Assembly (NCBI GenBank): GCA_031277075.1
Contig: JAISLV010000009.1
Location: 1 to 5,857 of the forward strand
Origin: Endomicrobium sp.
Lineage (GTDB): Bacteria > Elusimicrobiota > Endomicrobiia > Endomicrobiales > Endomicrobiaceae
Direction of reading: 5' to 3'
DNA length: 5,857 nucleotides
Shown here piece after piece: positions 5,530 through 5,857 of this stretch. Below the pieces are notes generated by a model, which saw nothing but the letters and a program-made list of their open reading frames with translations, searched no databases and was not told the DNA's origin. Position 1 is the first letter of the stretch. Each line of letters starts with the position of its first letter. The position numbers were made by a program, and so were the translations under genes.

Positions 5530-5857
5530 CTATTTCCCAAAAAGTTTGCCCGCGCCAAGACGCAAAAGGTCGCTGTATGTGGCAAAAATAAAAATTCCGC
5601 ATATTAACACAAGCCCGATGGTATTGTAAATTTGAATTGCTTTTAAACCTACGGCTTTCCTTTTTATTCCCTCAACAATAAATAAAACTATCATTCCGCC
5701 GTCGACAAAAGGGATCGGGAATAAATTAAATAACCCTAAAGCCACAGAAATTATAGCTATAAGCCTTAGATAATCTTCAAGCCCGTTTTTTACCGCCTTG
5801 CCCAACCCATCCATATTGCCTATGGGCCCTCCGCCGCCCGGTTTTAAATGGGGTAAA
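5530..5857 (-). CDS. rseP: RseP-type M50 site-2 protease, C-terminal part (partial)
   Basis: RseP family members are inner-membrane zinc metalloproteases that cleave transmembrane anti-sigma factors and remnant signal peptides. The frame stays open from the right edge of the window, giving the last 108 residues. The fragment begins with a Gly-rich turn (KPGGGGPIGN), which corresponds to the conserved GGPxGI segment of the family. A membrane helix leads into LGLFNLFPIPFVDGG, the second family motif, whose Asp is the third zinc ligand. An IVEGIKRK stretch and a last membrane helix (TIGLVLICGIFIFATYSDLLRL) follow. The HExxH catalytic motif and PDZ domains would lie upstream, outside the window. 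The gene is complete at its 3' end. The next gene is ispG, which fits the common dxr-rseP-ispG order. An internal ATG at 5814 is not the true start, because homology continues upstream of it. Confidence 0.92.
   Translation of the reverse strand, partial: LPHLKPGGGGPIGNMDGLGKAVKNGLEDYLRLIAIISVALGLFNLFPIPFVDGGMIVLFIVEGIKRKAVGLKAIQIYNTIGLVLICGIFIFATYSDLLRLGAGKLFGK

Noticed and set aside
5379..5585. 68-codon minus-strand frame overlapping the end of rseP and the start of ispG
   Set aside because: It overlaps two real genes in another frame, its composition is unlike a protein, and it crosses the structured spacer. No homology is recognised.

Overview
All supported genes in this 5.86 kb window lie on the minus strand, so they are transcribed from right to left. 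The DNA is AT-rich, with lysine-rich, AT-leaning codon use. The right side holds housekeeping genes of a Gram-negative-type bacterium that uses the MEP isoprenoid pathway. The left side holds part of a Tad/Flp (type IVb) pilus locus. The lineage cannot be fixed from the sequence alone. An Elusimicrobiota/Endomicrobium-like bacterium is a low-confidence guess from composition and gene style.

In transcription order: (1) 5857-5530 is the C-terminal 108 residues of an RseP-type M50 intramembrane metalloprotease, cut by the window edge. (2) 5529-5383 is a 147-nt spacer with two stem-loops. (3) 5382-4279 is ispG, the [4Fe-4S] enzyme of the MEP pathway. (4) 4213-3749 is greA, the transcript-cleavage factor. 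A GC stem plus U-tract at 3695-3666 looks like a Rho-independent terminator that closes this unit.

A new unit then appears to begin. A TATAAT box at 3635-3630 and a strong GGGAGG ribosome binding site precede a 61-residue Flp-type prepilin (3605-3420). Four nucleotides later comes cpaB/rcpC (3415-2582). After a 153-nt spacer comes a 661-residue CpaF/TadA secretion ATPase (2428-443). After another 197-nt spacer comes the start of a membrane protein (245-1), probably TadB-like, which runs off the left edge.

Together the left-hand genes supply a pilin subunit, a periplasmic assembly protein, the motor ATPase and probably the inner-membrane platform. No secretin (cpaC), prepilin peptidase or separate cpaE/tadZ is present in the part of the locus seen here.

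The two most notable observations are these. First, the CpaF protein carries an N-terminal extension of about 240 residues that resembles a CpaE/TadZ MinD-like domain with its P-loop lost, so CpaE and CpaF appear fused. Second, a roughly 60-nt sequence recurs ungapped (about 70% identity, exactly 2160 nt apart) in the two spacers that flank the cpaF gene. No CRISPR array, tRNA, rRNA, insertion sequence or phage gene is visible.
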